Source of the DNA: Paraspadella gotoi
Lineage: Eukaryota > Chaetognatha
NCBI GenBank assembly: GCA_051294375.1
Contig: CM119265.1
Location: forward strand, 15,290,963-15,354,962
DNA: 64,000 nucleotides
Direction: 5' to 3'
The translations under genes were made by a program, and so were the position numbers. Shown here in pieces: positions 11,801 through 24,345 of this stretch. The notes beneath the pieces were generated by a model. It was not told where the DNA came from, did no database searches, and saw only the letters and a program-made list of their open reading frames with translations. Numbering within the stretch: position 1 is the stretch's first letter; each line of letters begins with the position of its first letter.

Positions 11801-11970
11801 GAAGCCAGGTACACTGGGAGTGAATAAACGAGACAGTGAGAGAGTCTTGACTGAAAGCTTGCAGGGTCTTCTCTTTCTCTGCCTGTCCAGTGTCCACTGT
11901 CCAGGGACATGATAGCTTATTTATTAAATGAATGAATAATTTCATATTGGTTGTAACAATTTCATCTTAT
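11801..11970 (+). repeat. Peptide-coding dispersed repeat, copy 2
   Basis: Reads TLGVNKRDSERVLTESL, diverges in the middle, then returns to the nucleotide consensus for the AYLLNE and ILVV end. It shares GGGAGTGAATAAACGAGAC with the copy at 17.4 kb. Confidence 0.75.
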
Positions 11971-12296
11971 ATTATATTATATTAAATAATGAAATTATTA
12001 ATTAATTAATAATTAATTAATTCAAGTTAATTAATTAATTGATTAATTTGGAAATTAGTTAATTAATTTGATCTGAAATGTTTGTTTTTAGTTCTTTTCG
12101 CCACTAACCACGACAAAAGCAATGACGACGATGAGAATAATGCCGATAACGATTGACTTGATTGATTGATTTAATAGGTAATTAATAGATAAATAAATTA
12201 ATTAATTGAATAATTAATTGATTGATTAATTAACTGATTAATTATTTGATTAATTAATAGTTTAATACATCTTGCATTTACATTTAAGTAAGAAAA

Positions 12297-12453
12297 AGAA
12301 GCATAATCAATTAGTAAAATAGGTTTTTTGTTTTTTCCATTTAAACTCATTTCCACTCAAACGATTCCATCGAAACTTGATTTCCAGCTTAATCACACAC
12401 TTTCCTACCCAAATACAAAATTTGAAGTCAATCGCCCCATCCACTCATGAGTA
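12297..12453 (+). repeat. Dispersed ~150-bp repeat, copy 2
   Basis: Same word order as 5491-5640 (GCATAATCAA ... ACGATTCCATCGAAACTTGA ... TCACACACTTTCCTA). Confidence 0.85.
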
Positions 12454-12465
12454 ATTGGTGTTCAA

Positions 12466-12603
12466 ATAGTGAAATATATTTTTTGTTTTTTCCATTTAAA
12501 CTCATTTCCACTCGGACGATTCCATCGAAACTTCATATCCAGCTCAATCACACACTTCCCTACCCACACACAAAATTTCATTCCAATCCATCCGACACTC
12601 TTT
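12466..12603 (+). repeat. Dispersed ~150-bp repeat, copy 3 (tandem to copy 2)
   Basis: A further copy, only about 12 bp after copy 2 and in the same orientation. It lacks the first few bases. Confidence 0.85.
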
Positions 12604-14510
12604 AAAGTAATACTTGATTATGAAAGTTTAAGGACTTGTAAGATTTGTAAACTGTTAGAACTGTTTGTTTATTATCAAAGTGTTCCGATAAAATCCTTTT
12701 TCTCCTTTCACAGTGACGGCCTTACGCCAAAGTGCTTCACTTACCCTTACTCGTCACAGAGTTGACGCAGTCACTCCCGCCTTTAAAAACTCTTACCTAG
12801 ACTCGCCCTCGCCTCACCCGCCCTCGCCTCAACCGCGAAGGAAAACCGGCTGCACTTTTTTTTTTCCTTCCTTTTTTCGCTTCCGACGCAATCGACAGAA
12901 ATATGGGGTAAGTCAACAACGTTCGATTGGCTTTTTGGGCCAATTCTGGGTCGGTCGAGGGCGGGTTTTTGAAGAGAGGTGGAATGGAGAGACCGGGGGA
13001 AGGAAAAGGAACGAAAAGGGGGGAGGGAGAAAATAGAGAGAGAGTAAAGTAGGTTGGAAGGAGATAAAGGGGGGGAACTCGTATTTGTTTTGAAATATCG
13101 CTGTCTAGTTTGAATGCTCGCCAATTTGTACTCGTAAAGTTTAATTTACGGCCGCTACCATGAAAAAAAAATATTTTAGAAATATTTTTTTTACGAAGGT
13201 TCGAGTGCCAAAAAATGATTTTGAAAGCTTTGTACCCGAGCGTACAATAACTGCCAAAGAAATTCTAGCAATCTTCGTAATTGGTACGTACCTTTGAAAA
13301 TAAGTCTTCCATAATTTAAAAGTTCACAGCTTCCGAAGGCAAGGAGAATTAAATTGCTGGTTCTCGAATAGTTTTAAAATCTAAGCATCACCAATTCACC
13401 ATTGAAGTAAGTCAAACTCTACATTAACGCTTACTAACGAACTTACTAAAATATGAAGCGACGGAAAGTTTTGAAATGGGACTAGTTAAGTGATTTACAT
13501 GTATTGGCTCCGCCACTGGTTTCATATGAAATTGGTACCCTCAACAATGTAATTTCTAAAGAACTGTACGCCAAAAAAAATGTAGGCATTTTAAAAATCT
13601 TCAAAAAAAAAAGAGAATCAAATATGACAAATGGTCCAAATAATCATCGTCAAAAAAAAATGTATCAAAAATGGCGGAAACGACGATTGCAATAATCCAA
13701 AAAATTCGCGTCGCTTTTTTGGTGTCACTTGTGTTAAGGGGATGAGGAGGAAGAAAAATATTTTAAAGAACGAAGATGAATAGCCCCCGGGGTAGGATCG
13801 ATTGAGATTAGGTACGAAGCGTTATAAACATCGAAGACGGACAGAATCGGGTAAGTGATAGGCTTTGTACTACGAAAAAAGACCCCCGAAATATGACAAA
13901 AGTTAATTTGTAGCCGGGACCTGATCAAATTTTGGGAAGGCGTTATGATTCATTGTCGTTATTAGACTAAATTCCCACAGAAATCGAAGTGACCTAAAAA
14001 AAAAAAAAAAAAAAAAAAGATAAGAAGATGAGGATCGAGTTCGCCTCCGCTTCCCCCTCCGACTCCCGATTCGCCTCCGCGAATCGTCCCCCCCTCCCTT
14101 TCTCCTACAGTCCTCTCCTCGCCCCCCCCCCCCGAGTATCGCGAGGAGGCCCGTGTTTTCTTCGGGCCGTTTACGTCTTATTTACCTGCTTACAGGCGTA
14201 GAAGAAGCGCCGCCCGTCGGCCCTCCTTCCTTTCGAAAAGGGAATAAACAAACAAACAAACAATCGGCGGCTGCGCGGCGGCGTCGGGGCGGCGGCGTCG
14301 GGGCGGCTGTCTTCGAATCTTGCTTTCTCCTCTCTTCTTTTTCGTAAAAAAAAAATAAATAAATAAACAGAAGGGGGGAAAAAAACACAATAAAAGAAAG
14401 GGCGTCCGTTTCCCCTGGCAACGCGAGGAGAAGAATCGTCGGACAAGAAAACATACGAAATGACGACCGAAAACAAAAGAGCAAAACGGATCGACGGTCA
14501 ACGCCTCTTT
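12604..14510. other. Intergenic
   Basis: A C/G-rich stretch at 12780-13080, a poly-A run at 13997-14018, a C-run near 14123, (AAAC)n at 14247-14262 and GGCGGCGTCGGGGC repeats near 14270-14310. No coherent gene seen. Confidence 0.55.
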
Positions 14511-14514
14511 TCTT

Positions 14515-14764
14515 TTCTCGACGTCATCGTCGTCTTTGACCATCGTGGACGTCGTCATCGTCGTCTTCGTCGTCGTCATTGACGTCGTATGTATTAATTG
14601 ATTCTCGACTGCCGGGTTGTCATCGGCACCGAAATTTCTTAATTTTTTGTCATTCATTTCGCCAAATTGTCATCGTCTTCAGTCTTCGTTGGCGAAGTAG
14701 TTGATTTTAAGCGACCTGGTTGTCACCTTCGTCGTCGGCAATGATTCTACGTATACGGGCCTCT

Positions 14765-14799
<35 letters not shown>

Positions 14800-14989
14800 T
14801 CGCGGTTTTGTTTGACAATGATATTCGTCTGACTTTTTTTTTTTTGCCTCCGTCTTTTGTTTTTCTCGATGATCCCGTCGTGATGGAAAGTCGGACGCTT
14901 GGTGGCGTCGTTGCTGTCGTCGTCTTCTCCGTCGGCCGAATGTTCGTCGTCGTCTTGTCGTCGATGTCGTCGCAGTCTATCATCATCAG

Positions 14990-15020
<31 letters not shown>

Positions 15021-15035
15021 GTCGGTCCTCGTGTC
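14515..15035 (+). repeat. (TCG)n/(GTC)n trinucleotide-rich block
   Basis: Runs of TCG/GTC at 14519-14585, 14760-14800 and 14940-15030. Long open frames on both strands (poly-Asp, poly-Val, poly-Arg, poly-Ser, poly-Thr) follow from the repeat and are not evidence of a gene. Confidence 0.85.
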
Positions 15036-15099
15036 CCCTCGTAAAATCGACCCTTGTTTTTCGGGGATGATTGATTCCATCTAAATGCATTGAGCCGTG

Positions 15100-15121
15100 A
15101 GAGAGAGAGAGATGAGAGAGA

Positions 15122-15166
<45 letters not shown>

Positions 15167-15187
15167 GAGAGAGAGAGAGAGAGAGTA
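15100..15187 (+). repeat. (GA)n microsatellite
   Basis: GAGAGA run with a few interruptions. Confidence 0.95.
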
Positions 15188-15189
15188 AA

Positions 15190-15896
15190 ACTACCAGGAG
15201 GAAGGCTACCAAATAGAGAAGAAAGGAAACTAGGTAATAGACGCTCAAATAAAACAAAGAGAACAGTTGTCTTGGAGAAAATAATTTGATCGGAGGCAAA
15301 ATAAGAGAATCGGAAAAAAAATCCCAGATTCTATTTGGTTTCTTTGAACAAAATCGAAAAGTTGAGTCCTCAAAATGCGAAACTATATTTTCCTTTTAGT
15401 TTAATTTTTAGAATTTGTCAATTGCGAAATAAACTTTTTTTTACCTTTTTTCGTTAGCATGTTTATATTTGAACTCGACTGTTGGTTTTTTACTCTTTTG
15501 GACGGCATTCACTTTCTGTATCCTAACCCACACTGGTTCAACTTTCACGAGACCGTTCTTTTCCTGTCATTTTCATTCACTTTCATTCACCCTCATTCAT
15601 CGACCTCGTCTTCCCCGATCACCGCCCTTCTCAAGTCCGTTCACCGCCTTCTTCCCTCGTCATTCACCGCCCTCTTCCGAGTCGTTCATCTCCTCCAAAC
15701 TCGATTTTTCTTTTTTCCTTTTCTCATTTCTTAGAAATCCCCGACGCCTATTGTTTTTCATCCAGGTTCGTGCCGACGCGCACCTGGAACGCTCCTGGCG
15801 GACGGGGGAGAAATCAGAAAAGTAGGAGATGGATCGAAGAAAGAAAAAAAAATGAAAGAAAGAAAGAAAGAAAGAAAGAAAGAANNNNNNNNNNNN

Positions 15897-15931
<35 letters not shown>

Positions 15932-16315
15932 AATACGTAAAAAAAGAAAAATAGAAAGAGAAAGTTTAAAGACAGAAAGATAAAAATATACAAAAAAAGT
16001 TTAAGTAAAATGGGGTGAAAACAGACAGTCTAAGGTCCCCAAAAAAAAGGAGAAAGAAAAATTAAAGAAACAGAAAGATGAAAAAAAAAAATTAAAAGAG
16101 GGAACCACATTCCAAGAAAAAAAAAATCCAGAAAACCCAGAAAAACCAAGAAAGAAAAGCTAAGGGGAAAAAAGGAAGAAAGAAAGATCGATAGAAAGAA
16201 GGAAAGAGAGGCTGGGGAAATGAAACTCATTTCCTGGCGGCGCCGAAAGGGGAGCGCCGTCAAGCGGTCCTCCGTCGACTCCGGCGCCGGCTCGTGAGGC
16301 ACGCGCCCGTGGAAA
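15190..16315. other. Intergenic, purine-rich second half
   Basis: No gene recognised. A (GAAA)n run at 15853-15932 is interrupted by a 12-N gap (15885-15896). 15940-16200 is A/G-rich on the + strand. Confidence 0.65.
15853..15932 (+). repeat. (GAAA)n microsatellite with gap
   Basis: AAAG/GAAA tetranucleotide run on both sides of the N gap at 15885-15896. Confidence 0.95.
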
Positions 16316-16316
16316 C

Positions 16317-16319
16317 TCT

Positions 16320-16367
<48 letters not shown>

Positions 16368-16369
16368 TC
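16317..16369 (+). repeat. (CT)n microsatellite
   Basis: CT dinucleotide run of about 50 bases. Confidence 0.95.
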
Positions 16370-17364
16370 AAGACTCTCGGCGCCTTTCTTCATCCCTCGA
16401 TTCGACCGCCTCTGACCTTGTCGTTAAAATTGGCCGCTGGACAAGAGGTTCCGTCGACGTCAACGACGACAACAACAACAACAATAACAACAACAACAAA
16501 AACAATGGCGATGCATTCGACGGGGAGAAAAAATTAATATTAACGCCATTTTCTTTTTTTCTTTTTCTTTTTTTTTTTGAATAATAAATGCGGGGATGAA
16601 AAAGTCGGAAGCATCCGGGTTTTCGATTGTGAAGAATTCATCGGCTGCCAAATCGTTTTCGTCGTCGTCGTCGTCGCTTTCTCCCTCTGGCGGCCGAAAT
16701 CTAAAAATAGTTGCGTTTTCTTTTTCCGTTGAGCGTGAAAAGGTTTTTTTCGCTCTGGAAAAGGATTACAACCGAAATTTCGTCTCTTTTTTGATGTTGA
16801 TGTTTCCAATTATTTCTTCGTCATTGCGCCGTTTTAACTTCAGGAGGGAATGCCTTTGCCTTTTTAGAGTGGCCCTAAAATGACCTGTCAAGGCTTCTCA
16901 CATCGTCTCATCCAAGATCTCACAGATATTTTTCTCACGAACGTTCACGAGTTTCCTTCTTTACCGACTAAGATCGCCTACCAACATTGTTAGACTTGAT
17001 TAATTTTCTTCGTTTCAAATAATACTTAAAATTGATATTTTTTTCTAATCTACACTTTCCCGACTCTCGGGGGGCCACTCACGCCTCCCCGCCCGTCTTT
17101 GCCTCACCTTCTCTCTTCCAATCTCCAGTCCTCACCCTTCCAATCACAGTCTGAATCTCAGCAATCCTCACTGTCTCGAGCTCCACCTGTGTTTTCGCTT
17201 TCAACACGAAGATCTCGTAATTTCCAGCTGAACCGAAATTCGAAGGAGAGAAACTAACGCAGCGAGGAAAAATCTCCGAAAACACTTCACAGTTTAGTGT
17301 TTACGCATTCTTTTTATTATTTCTGACGGGAGTGGTCCTTACAGACATTTAAAACATTCTTTGA
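16370..17364. other. Intergenic
   Basis: Contains an (AAC)n stretch at 16468-16503 and a short (TCG)n at 16660-16675. No gene recognised. Confidence 0.55.
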
Positions 17365-17505
17365 AATATAATACCATTTCAGTGATAGGAAAGTCAAGTA
17401 TTCTGGGAGTGAATAAACGAGACTGTGAGAAAGTCATGTTTGAAAGCTTGCGAGAGGCCAAAGTCAGGGGCAAGATACACTATTTATTGAATGAATCTAG
17501 ATAAT
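17365..17505 (+). repeat. Peptide-coding dispersed repeat, copy 3
   Basis: Reads ILGVNKRDCEKVMFESLREA and then KVRGKIHYLLNES without a stop. Its upstream part (ATAATACCATTTCAGTGATA) aligns with the start of the reverse-strand copy at 36.3 kb, so it is the fullest short-form copy. Confidence 0.78.
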
Positions 17506-18050
17506 TTTATTTTATTTTAATTGATTCTTTCGAAAGTATTCTTACCTATATAGCTCCAACTGTTTTATAGTTTTATCATTTCTGTTTAAAAACTATTATT
17601 GTCCCAAATCTTGGGAATTTGTGTTCCATTGAATGAATAAAATGTCAATTAATTGAAAAAATTCAAAATGAAGTTGAAAAAAAAGAAGAACTATTAATGT
17701 CAAATGTACACCTGTTACTTCCAGTTTACTTCCCGATTTCGAGTCGATCCGCTCGACCTTAGTTTATCTTTCCCCTTTCGAATTCTATTTACTTTTTCCT
17801 CCATTTCTTCGTCCTCAACTTATGATAAAAAAAAAAATTCCCACGGGGGGGGGGAGGGCGCCGGGAGCGTGGCTTAACCCGTCCCTCCATTTTCGCGCTC
17901 GTGTGTAGGTTCGTGACAATCTCAGAAGTACCGCAAATGTCGACTTGTGTCCCGCCCTCTTCCTCTCTCTAGTCTCCCCCCCCCTTTCCGAACAGCTCGT
18001 CCCTCAACCCTCCCACTCCCCTCCAACGCCACCGGGCGATCGCTTTCGTC
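17506..18050. other. Intergenic
   Basis: AT-rich to 17700. It has a G-run with GGGAGGGCG at 17843-17862 and becomes C-rich afterwards. No gene seen. Confidence 0.5.
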
Positions 18051-18084
18051 ATTAAGGATATTTTCCCAGTCGTTCAGACAAAAG

Positions 18085-18311
18085 ACGGCAAGAGGCGGTG
18101 AGCGAGCGAGGAGAGGAGGAGGAGGAGAGGAGGAAAGAAGAAGTTAGAGAGTAAGAAAAAAAAATGAGCAGGTTGGAAGAAGGAGGAGTAGAGGGGAGGA
18201 GGGAGAGGCGGAGGAGGGAGTGGGGGAGGAGTTTCGGGAATTGGCGCGAAATTGGAAACCAATACAAATAAGACGAGGAGTCCCTTACGTGGGGAAGTGT
18301 GAGAGAGAGAG

Positions 18312-18380
<69 letters not shown>

Positions 18381-18475
18381 GAGAGAGAGAGAGAAGAGAA
18401 CCAAGTGGCGAGGTGCAAAGGAAAACGGGAAGAAAGAAAAGGGTTGAAATGAGATGAGACATAAAGGGAATGAGA
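18085..18475 (+). repeat. Purine-rich block with (GA)n microsatellite
   Basis: GGAGGA-type purine tract (18105-18235), then an almost pure GA run at 18299-18402. A 28-bp sequence at 18444-18471 recurs inverted at 30561-30588. Confidence 0.85.
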
Positions 18476-18479
18476 TTAA

Positions 18480-19669
18480 TGAGATTCGTGAAAAATAAGA
18501 CAGGGGGCATCGGGAAAGCAGAACCGAAGGGAACGCCCGGGGGTGTGGCAAGGTTCTTCGACAAAAAGGGAAACGCCCGATCAAGACTCCGCGAACAACA
18601 TAAACAAAAGGATCAACATTCAATTTTCAGTCGTAAACAAAAGAGTAAAGCGAAAACCCGTTTCTCTCCCTTGGGACCCGAACGAAAATCGAAGAAATTT
18701 TTTGAAAGTTTAAAAAATCTTTCCTATCACGAGTTTGCTAATTCAATTGATTCGATTGATTCATTTGATTGATAGATTTAATTGATTGATTTCAAATGGT
18801 AAAATTGAAATACTCATCGTTATTTTTGATAAAAATATTAAGATGGCAAAGATTCCAACACCAATAACCGATGCAAATTTTGAATTCATTAAATCATTTC
18901 GAAATTCCTTTTTTTCACAATCGCGTAAAACGATCCATCACAATTCTTGATTCACAAGTGACACAGAGTGCTTTACTTATTTCATACCTTTTCACTTCAA
19001 ACTTGCTGTTCACTCTCGACCCAGCGATGCTTCCATTCCGGTTTAGAATCGGCGACCTTTTAATCCAAACCCAAACTGGATCAGTGATCAGGAACTACGG
19101 GCGACACCGTGGCTCCGCCGCCGGGCTCGCTCCGGACCCCGCGTTTCAAAAACGACGCCGACGAAGCCGGGGCGGCGACGCGGCGTCGTTATCGCCTCAT
19201 ATGACCGCCGCGTTTAGAACGCCGCGTCTTCCAACGATAATCGGAGGAGACGCTTCGGGTTTATGATAACAGTTTCGGCCGGCGTCGCGAGGCGTCCTCG
19301 TTTCACGCGGCGTCGTTGCGGCGTCGACGTCATTTCGACGACGCCGCCGCCGCCGCCGCCGCCGCCATCCTCACCGCCGGCGGTCGGCGAGGTTTTCCTA
19401 CAAATCATTTTCTTCTGCTTTTGTCCCAAACGATTTCCCCTTCACGTTTCGAACGAATCTTCCTTTCTTGTTTTCTCCTTATTTTTTCCCCCTTTCATGT
19501 TTTCTTCTTTCTCTTTATTTCCTATACTTTTCCTCATTTCCTTATCATTATTTTCTTCTCTTTTTGTATTATTTTTTATAGATTTTCCTACTTTTTCGTG
19601 TCCTTACCTTTCCTAAACCTTTCCTTCCTTTTCTCCTCACTTCCTCATTCTTCTCTCATTCTTCCTTCA

Positions 19670-19670
<1 letters not shown>
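18480..19670. other. Intergenic
   Basis: AT-rich to 19000. 19080-19400 is GC- and CpG-rich with a (CGC)n run at 19341-19370 (Arg/Pro/Ala-rich frames, no recognised product). It is pyrimidine-rich from 19420. Confidence 0.5.

Positions 19671-19671
<1 letters not shown>

Positions 19672-19711
<40 letters not shown>
19672..19711 (+). repeat. (CT)n microsatellite
   Basis: CT run of about 38 bases inside a longer pyrimidine-rich stretch (19420-20170). Confidence 0.95.
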
Positions 19712-19713
<2 letters not shown>

Positions 19714-20237
19714 TTTTATTTCATCTCCCGATTCTCATTTAGGGTCATATCTTTTAATGATTCCGGTCCTCTTTGCCAAGGGGCGAAAATCTCTCTCTTT
19801 TTTCTTATTCTTCTTTTTGTTCTTCTTCGTTTTGATGTTTGTTTGTTTTAATTTTTCTGTCATCTTAGATGCAACCATTTGTTTTTTTCAATTCCGTTAT
19901 TATTTCTCTTCATTTTCTTTCAGCTTTTTGTCTTTTTTTTGTCATTGAAGTTTTTCTGCGCTGTCTCCATTTACAATTGTACCTTCATCTCTCCCAAGTT
20001 TTCTTTTATTTTCCAAAAACCTGATTTTACCTTTTATTTTAGGTATTTTCTTAACATTTCGTCCCTTCCGATTCTTTTTAAAGTTTTTTTTTCACTTTCC
20101 TTCCTCTGCTTATTTATTCTCCTCATCTTTTCTCATCTTTTCTTTTTATTTGTTCTCCAAATTTTCCTTTCGCGATCCCAAAAAATTTTGGGCGAAAGGA
20201 AACCGAAGAGAATCTTGAAAGAAGATGGAAAACAACT

Positions 20238-20801
20238 TGTTAGAATAATGATTTTAATTCAAACAGTATCTCTTCTGCAATATCTGAATCACGTCAATTT
20301 TGGTTTTAGTCGTACAACATTATAGGAATTTATATATCTTTACTCTCATTGGTCGGATATTTCTTAGCCAATAGTAGTTATGATTGAATTCTCAATAATT
20401 TTAAAGAAGATCTCTCTTCCATTGGTCCATTAAATTTAGGTGCTTCTGTTATAAAAGAGAAAAGGGCCAACTTTTATTTTGAAGAGATTGCCCTGGACCA
20501 TAAGGTAAATTGAATATTTTACTTGAAATTATTAAATGTGGAATTAGTTTAATTAAATTAGTTATTTTTTGTAGCTTTTGAAGCTTCCACACTCTTCCAA
20601 TGGGCTTGTCCACAGCCTTTCAATGCTCTACTGATTCGCTATTTCGATTGTCCTTTCATAACTGTCCAAACTGAATTACAACTAACTTCAATAATACTAC
20701 TTATGGCGTTACAGGTTATTGATGACGTCAACAATAGAGAAATTATATAAGGATGCTCAATCGTGTTCCCAAGTCCGAAGGGAAATGTGCAATCTCTAAC
20801 A
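20238..20801 (+). repeat. BEL/Pao 5' LTR
   Basis: 564 bp, TGTTAGA...TCTAACA. It contains an inverted CCAAT (ATTGG) near 20431 and TATAAAA at 20450-20456. It aligns along its whole length with 26404-26975 but with many indels. Confidence 0.88.
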
Positions 20802-22579
20802 TTCTCAAAAGCTTATGATAAATTCACATTAGCCCAATTCATTTACCTTTTTCCATTTAGGCTCAGATTAATCACAGATTTGTGCCGTTCCCTAATTATT
20901 CACCTTAGGGCCGATTGCGGCATCATATTTGGTGCCTTTCCCATCAAGATTTCCCCAATGGATTATCTTGCTCATTTAAACTCCTCGTCCGACATGATCA
21001 TCTCGGTCGGTCTCTTGTCCCAAGAGTTCCCCTTTTAAATTACAGGTCAATGCAATTTTTATATTGCTCTTTTTGATTGGAATTAATTACCGCTAAGCTG
21101 CCGTCAAAGTTTCGCTCCCTCTATTGGAAATTATCTGCTCTAGGTAAAAAACTGCGCTTCCAGTGATAGAGATATTCGTAGTCTTTACTGGAAATGCCGT
21201 GAGATTCATAATAACCCTAACTGAATGGATTGAAAAATAAAAGATAAAATACGCTTCTCCCCTCAAGCAGAGCGCAATCTATATTTATTTCCGCTAACAA
21301 AGAATGCTGCCAAAACTTGCGCTTAGAAATTAACAACAGAGTTCTTGGAGGGCACTGCCAGCGTCAAAAACTGAAGAGCAAAGCTGATGCAGTTGAACCG
21401 AAGTCTTCTGGAAATTCCAGACGGAGATGTTACAAACGTGCACCGGAAATTCCAGCTCCAGTTCACCGACGCCATCTAATGGTAAACAATTCGAAATTTC
21501 CGTCGGGACGCCAGACGCCGATAGAGAAGTTTTTATCAAGTTCTAGAAAAAGTGAAAGACAAAAGCTAAAAGCATAATTATGATCAGTAAGTAAGATGTG
21601 TGAATGTACATTTAAACCATAAAGGATGAATAAAAGAAAAAATTAGAAGGAATTAAAATTTAGAAATGGAGATGAGAAAAAGAAAATGGAATTGCAAAAC
21701 TTCAGAGCTGAAGAAGAAGAAGGCCGAGAGAGAAGCTGAAGCTCATAAGTATGACAATTGAGATGCTGAAGATCATGCTGAAGTGAAATAAATTGCCGGT
21801 TCAGTCATCTGATCAAAAAATTCAAATCATGTTGATCAAGTTGATATGATCGCAATAAATGAAGTTTAATCCAGTTTAACTCTCCGTTCTGTTTCCTTTT
21901 AATCCTCATGGTTTCTTCTCAAAAAGAGATCAAGCTCCAAATCCCACTACGACGCCCCGCACGCCCTTCGCCTTCGCGGATTGAGAGCTGCAACTTTGAC
22001 GCCATTCTCGGAAGGCACGCCCGGTTCTTGGAGTGACCTTGATTCTGTTTCGGAGCGCAGCTATTGAGAAAAAAGACGCCTTGATGAAAAGATAAGTTTT
22101 ATGGAAATAGTTTACTTTGAAGCTTTTCTTCTATTCAGATTTGAAACTGACGTGACAAATTCCGGCGAGTTTCTGAATAAACTAATTTTATGAATTATTA
22201 AATTGACAACAAGGCCCTGCTCATAATGCTATAAAACAATTTCGTTTTGTATTGATTGGTACAAATGCTCTCCACCTCAGGTAAGCAACGTTTACGTCAG
22301 CATTGGGATACCGCCAACACACTGCATCGGAACGATTGGAAGAATATTAAAACGAGTAAAATTTGACCTAATGATATTGAAAACCGTACATAGTATTCGA
22401 CTTCAAGAGGCCTGAAAATGGTCGCCGAAATAAGTAAGGACGCAGGAGATTTTCGATCCATGGAACGGTGAAAAAGATAATCACTACAGGGTCCCGCAGT
22501 CTTCGTAAGTAATGGAATTTGACCATCACCACAAATTTGCAGTAAAGAAAGGTATGGGCATTTGGCTGTGTAAACATTT

Positions 22580-22960
22580 TGTCAATTTTTGGATGACATG
22601 TTAAAAAAATTAACTCTCCCTCGCGGAGTTAAATCTGTAAAAAGGATAGGCCTGTCTAAGATCGCAGCGACGACGGCAGCGGCGCCAAAGTTTCGTCTCG
22701 AAACGAATGCTTCTTCATCAGGTTGATGAATAAGACTACATTTAACCTAAAAAAATGTAAAGTTTGTGAAGAAACCCCATTCTATTTTTAAAATGTTCCC
22801 AATTTATTTAAGTTATGATTTGGATAAAAGAATGATGTTTTGCAGAGGAGAATAAATTATGCTTTAAATGTCTCGGTCTAATCATGTCTCATCAGGAATG
22901 TCGATCTTACTTTATGTTGTGAAACTTGCAAAGGAAAAACGTCACTGCACGCTTTTACAT
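22580..22960 (+). pseudogene. BEL/Pao gag C-terminal part with zinc knuckles
   Basis: Broken frame. The recognisable piece is LCFKCLGL... followed by a second Cys cluster CETCKGK at about 22918-22940, the double zinc-knuckle pattern of BEL/Pao Gag. Upstream text resembling a capsid-end helix (LCKHFVNF) is seen near 22565-22590. Gag binds the element's RNA during particle assembly. The reading frame changes between the two clusters. Confidence 0.65.
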
Positions 22961-23104
22961 TCCGCGACAACAAGACTCTTCCGGATCTTCAACCCCAAAA
23001 CCCTCCTCAAGTTACGACGCCGACGGTACAGAGTGCTTCGGTAAAATTCGACTTCAGGCTTATTACAGGCCTGTAGTTGCCGGAGGATGTTTATAATGGT
23101 TAAA

Positions 23105-23575
23105 AGGAAAAAATTGTAATGCGCCTACTTTGATACCGGCAGTAAGGATTGTTTGTTCAAAAATTTAGTGACAATTTTAAATTCCCTATTATAAGGAAAA
23201 ATGCAAGTTTTCACTTTAGATTCATATTAAAAATGGGACAGAATTACGAACAAAGTTACCAGTGTTCTCTCGACGATGATCACGAGAAGAAAGCTGACGG
23301 GAGTTATCGTCGCCGACGTTCTCTCAGGGAAACATTTATTACTGCCTTCTCAGGAATCATCGTTTCTCACGAATCATCTCCCACGGTAGTACAGATAAGA
23401 GAAGTTAGAGATACAGATGAATTGATTTATTATTGGACTGATCACCTTTCGTCCTTTCTGCCAGCCGAAAGCGAAATTTCGCCGCGGCAGAAAAAGGCAC
23501 CAACGCATTTAAAACTAAATGGGGATGGGTTTTAGCTGGCCCGCTGGAAAATAAGTATGATAATATAGGAAGCTT
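23105..23575 (+). pseudogene. BEL/Pao aspartic protease and protease-RT linker
   Basis: The catalytic triad is present as AYFDTGSKDC, with the Asp codon at 23133-23135. About 360 bp on, the BEL/Pao linker block TKWGWVLAGP is readable at about 23505-23545 (the family consensus is close to TKLGWVLSGP), preceded by DELIYYWTD, which matches the usual ...DYYW... segment. Several frame changes lie between these blocks. The protease would have cut the element's polyprotein. Confidence 0.7.
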
Positions 23576-24224
23576 CGGTGTGATAACATCGTAGCTGACA
23601 ATTATAGCAATCAAAAACAGTAATAATTTTTTCCGCCATGAGTTTAATGACGATCCGCTTTGAAAAGATGGATTTTCGGAAAATCGATAGAAGGTAATAA
23701 ATGTTTGAATGAATCAATTAAATCTTGTTAATGGTAAGTATCAGTTGATTACCTGGAAACAAGGACGCGAAAAGACAGCGGAAATTTTTTAACTGCGGCT
23801 TCCAGTTCTTAAGAATGGCGCTCATCGTCTTTATCGCCTTCGCCCAAAAATTGGAAAAGACCCGATTTAAGAAAATTCCGTTGCTTTGAGATCAGTTAAT
23901 AAATTGATATAATGATGCGTCAGCTACCAATTAATTGAATGATCCAGATAAAGATTTTAGATTGGAAAATCCATCATCAATAATTGATGGTGAGCCTATG
24001 ACCCATTGATTTATTCTCCTTCACTAAACTGAGGAAGAATCCAGGATAAGGTTCGTGCGCATGTGACCATGCAGGTGCCAAGTGGCTCACACATCTTACG
24101 GTATTTTGTTTGTGGATTGTGATCGCACTTGTGTTGGTTAAACAAAATTGCGAAGTAAAATAGCGGATATAAGCATTTTTTGCAGAATAGATTATCAAAA
24201 ATTCATGAAGTTTTCAGAACCCTC

Positions 24225-24345
24225 TCAATGGCATTACGTCCAACCGCCGAGAACCCTGCAGATCTTGGCTCGAAGAGGAATAGAAGCATCGGGACTCCGC
24301 CTCTTGGGTAATTCTTTCATAGGCGGACCAGCTTTCTTTGGATTC
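24225..24345 (+). pseudogene. BEL/Pao RNase H-integrase linker
   Basis: Reads QWHYVQPPRTLQILARRGIE... and then GNSFIGGPAFF. It corresponds to the W-R/H-Y-V-P ... N-P-A-D-L-A-S-R-G ... W-W-x-G-P-x-F region that follows RNase H in BEL/Pao elements. Seen directly as an open stretch; the family assignment is from known motif order. Confidence 0.65.

Larger units (their letters stand above)
10976..12296. other. Intergenic with simple repeats
   Basis: Holds a degenerate CCTAA/CTAACC-rich stretch (11225-11345), GA/GACA repeats (11609-11669), AT-rich runs (11740-11790), a YLLNE-family repeat (11801-11970) and TTAATTAAT/ATTGATTG runs (11993-12260). No gene recognised. Confidence 0.65.

Noticed and set aside
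13734-13928. 64-codon reverse frame
   Set aside because: No family similarity, no conserved context; within chance length.
14679-15166. Asp-rich and Arg-rich open frames
   Set aside because: Direct translation of (TCG)n and (GA)n repeats.
19263-20325. 210- and 148-codon hydrophobic frames suggesting membrane proteins
   Set aside because: T/C-rich low-complexity DNA gives Phe/Leu/Ser by chance; no start context, splice pattern or family motif.
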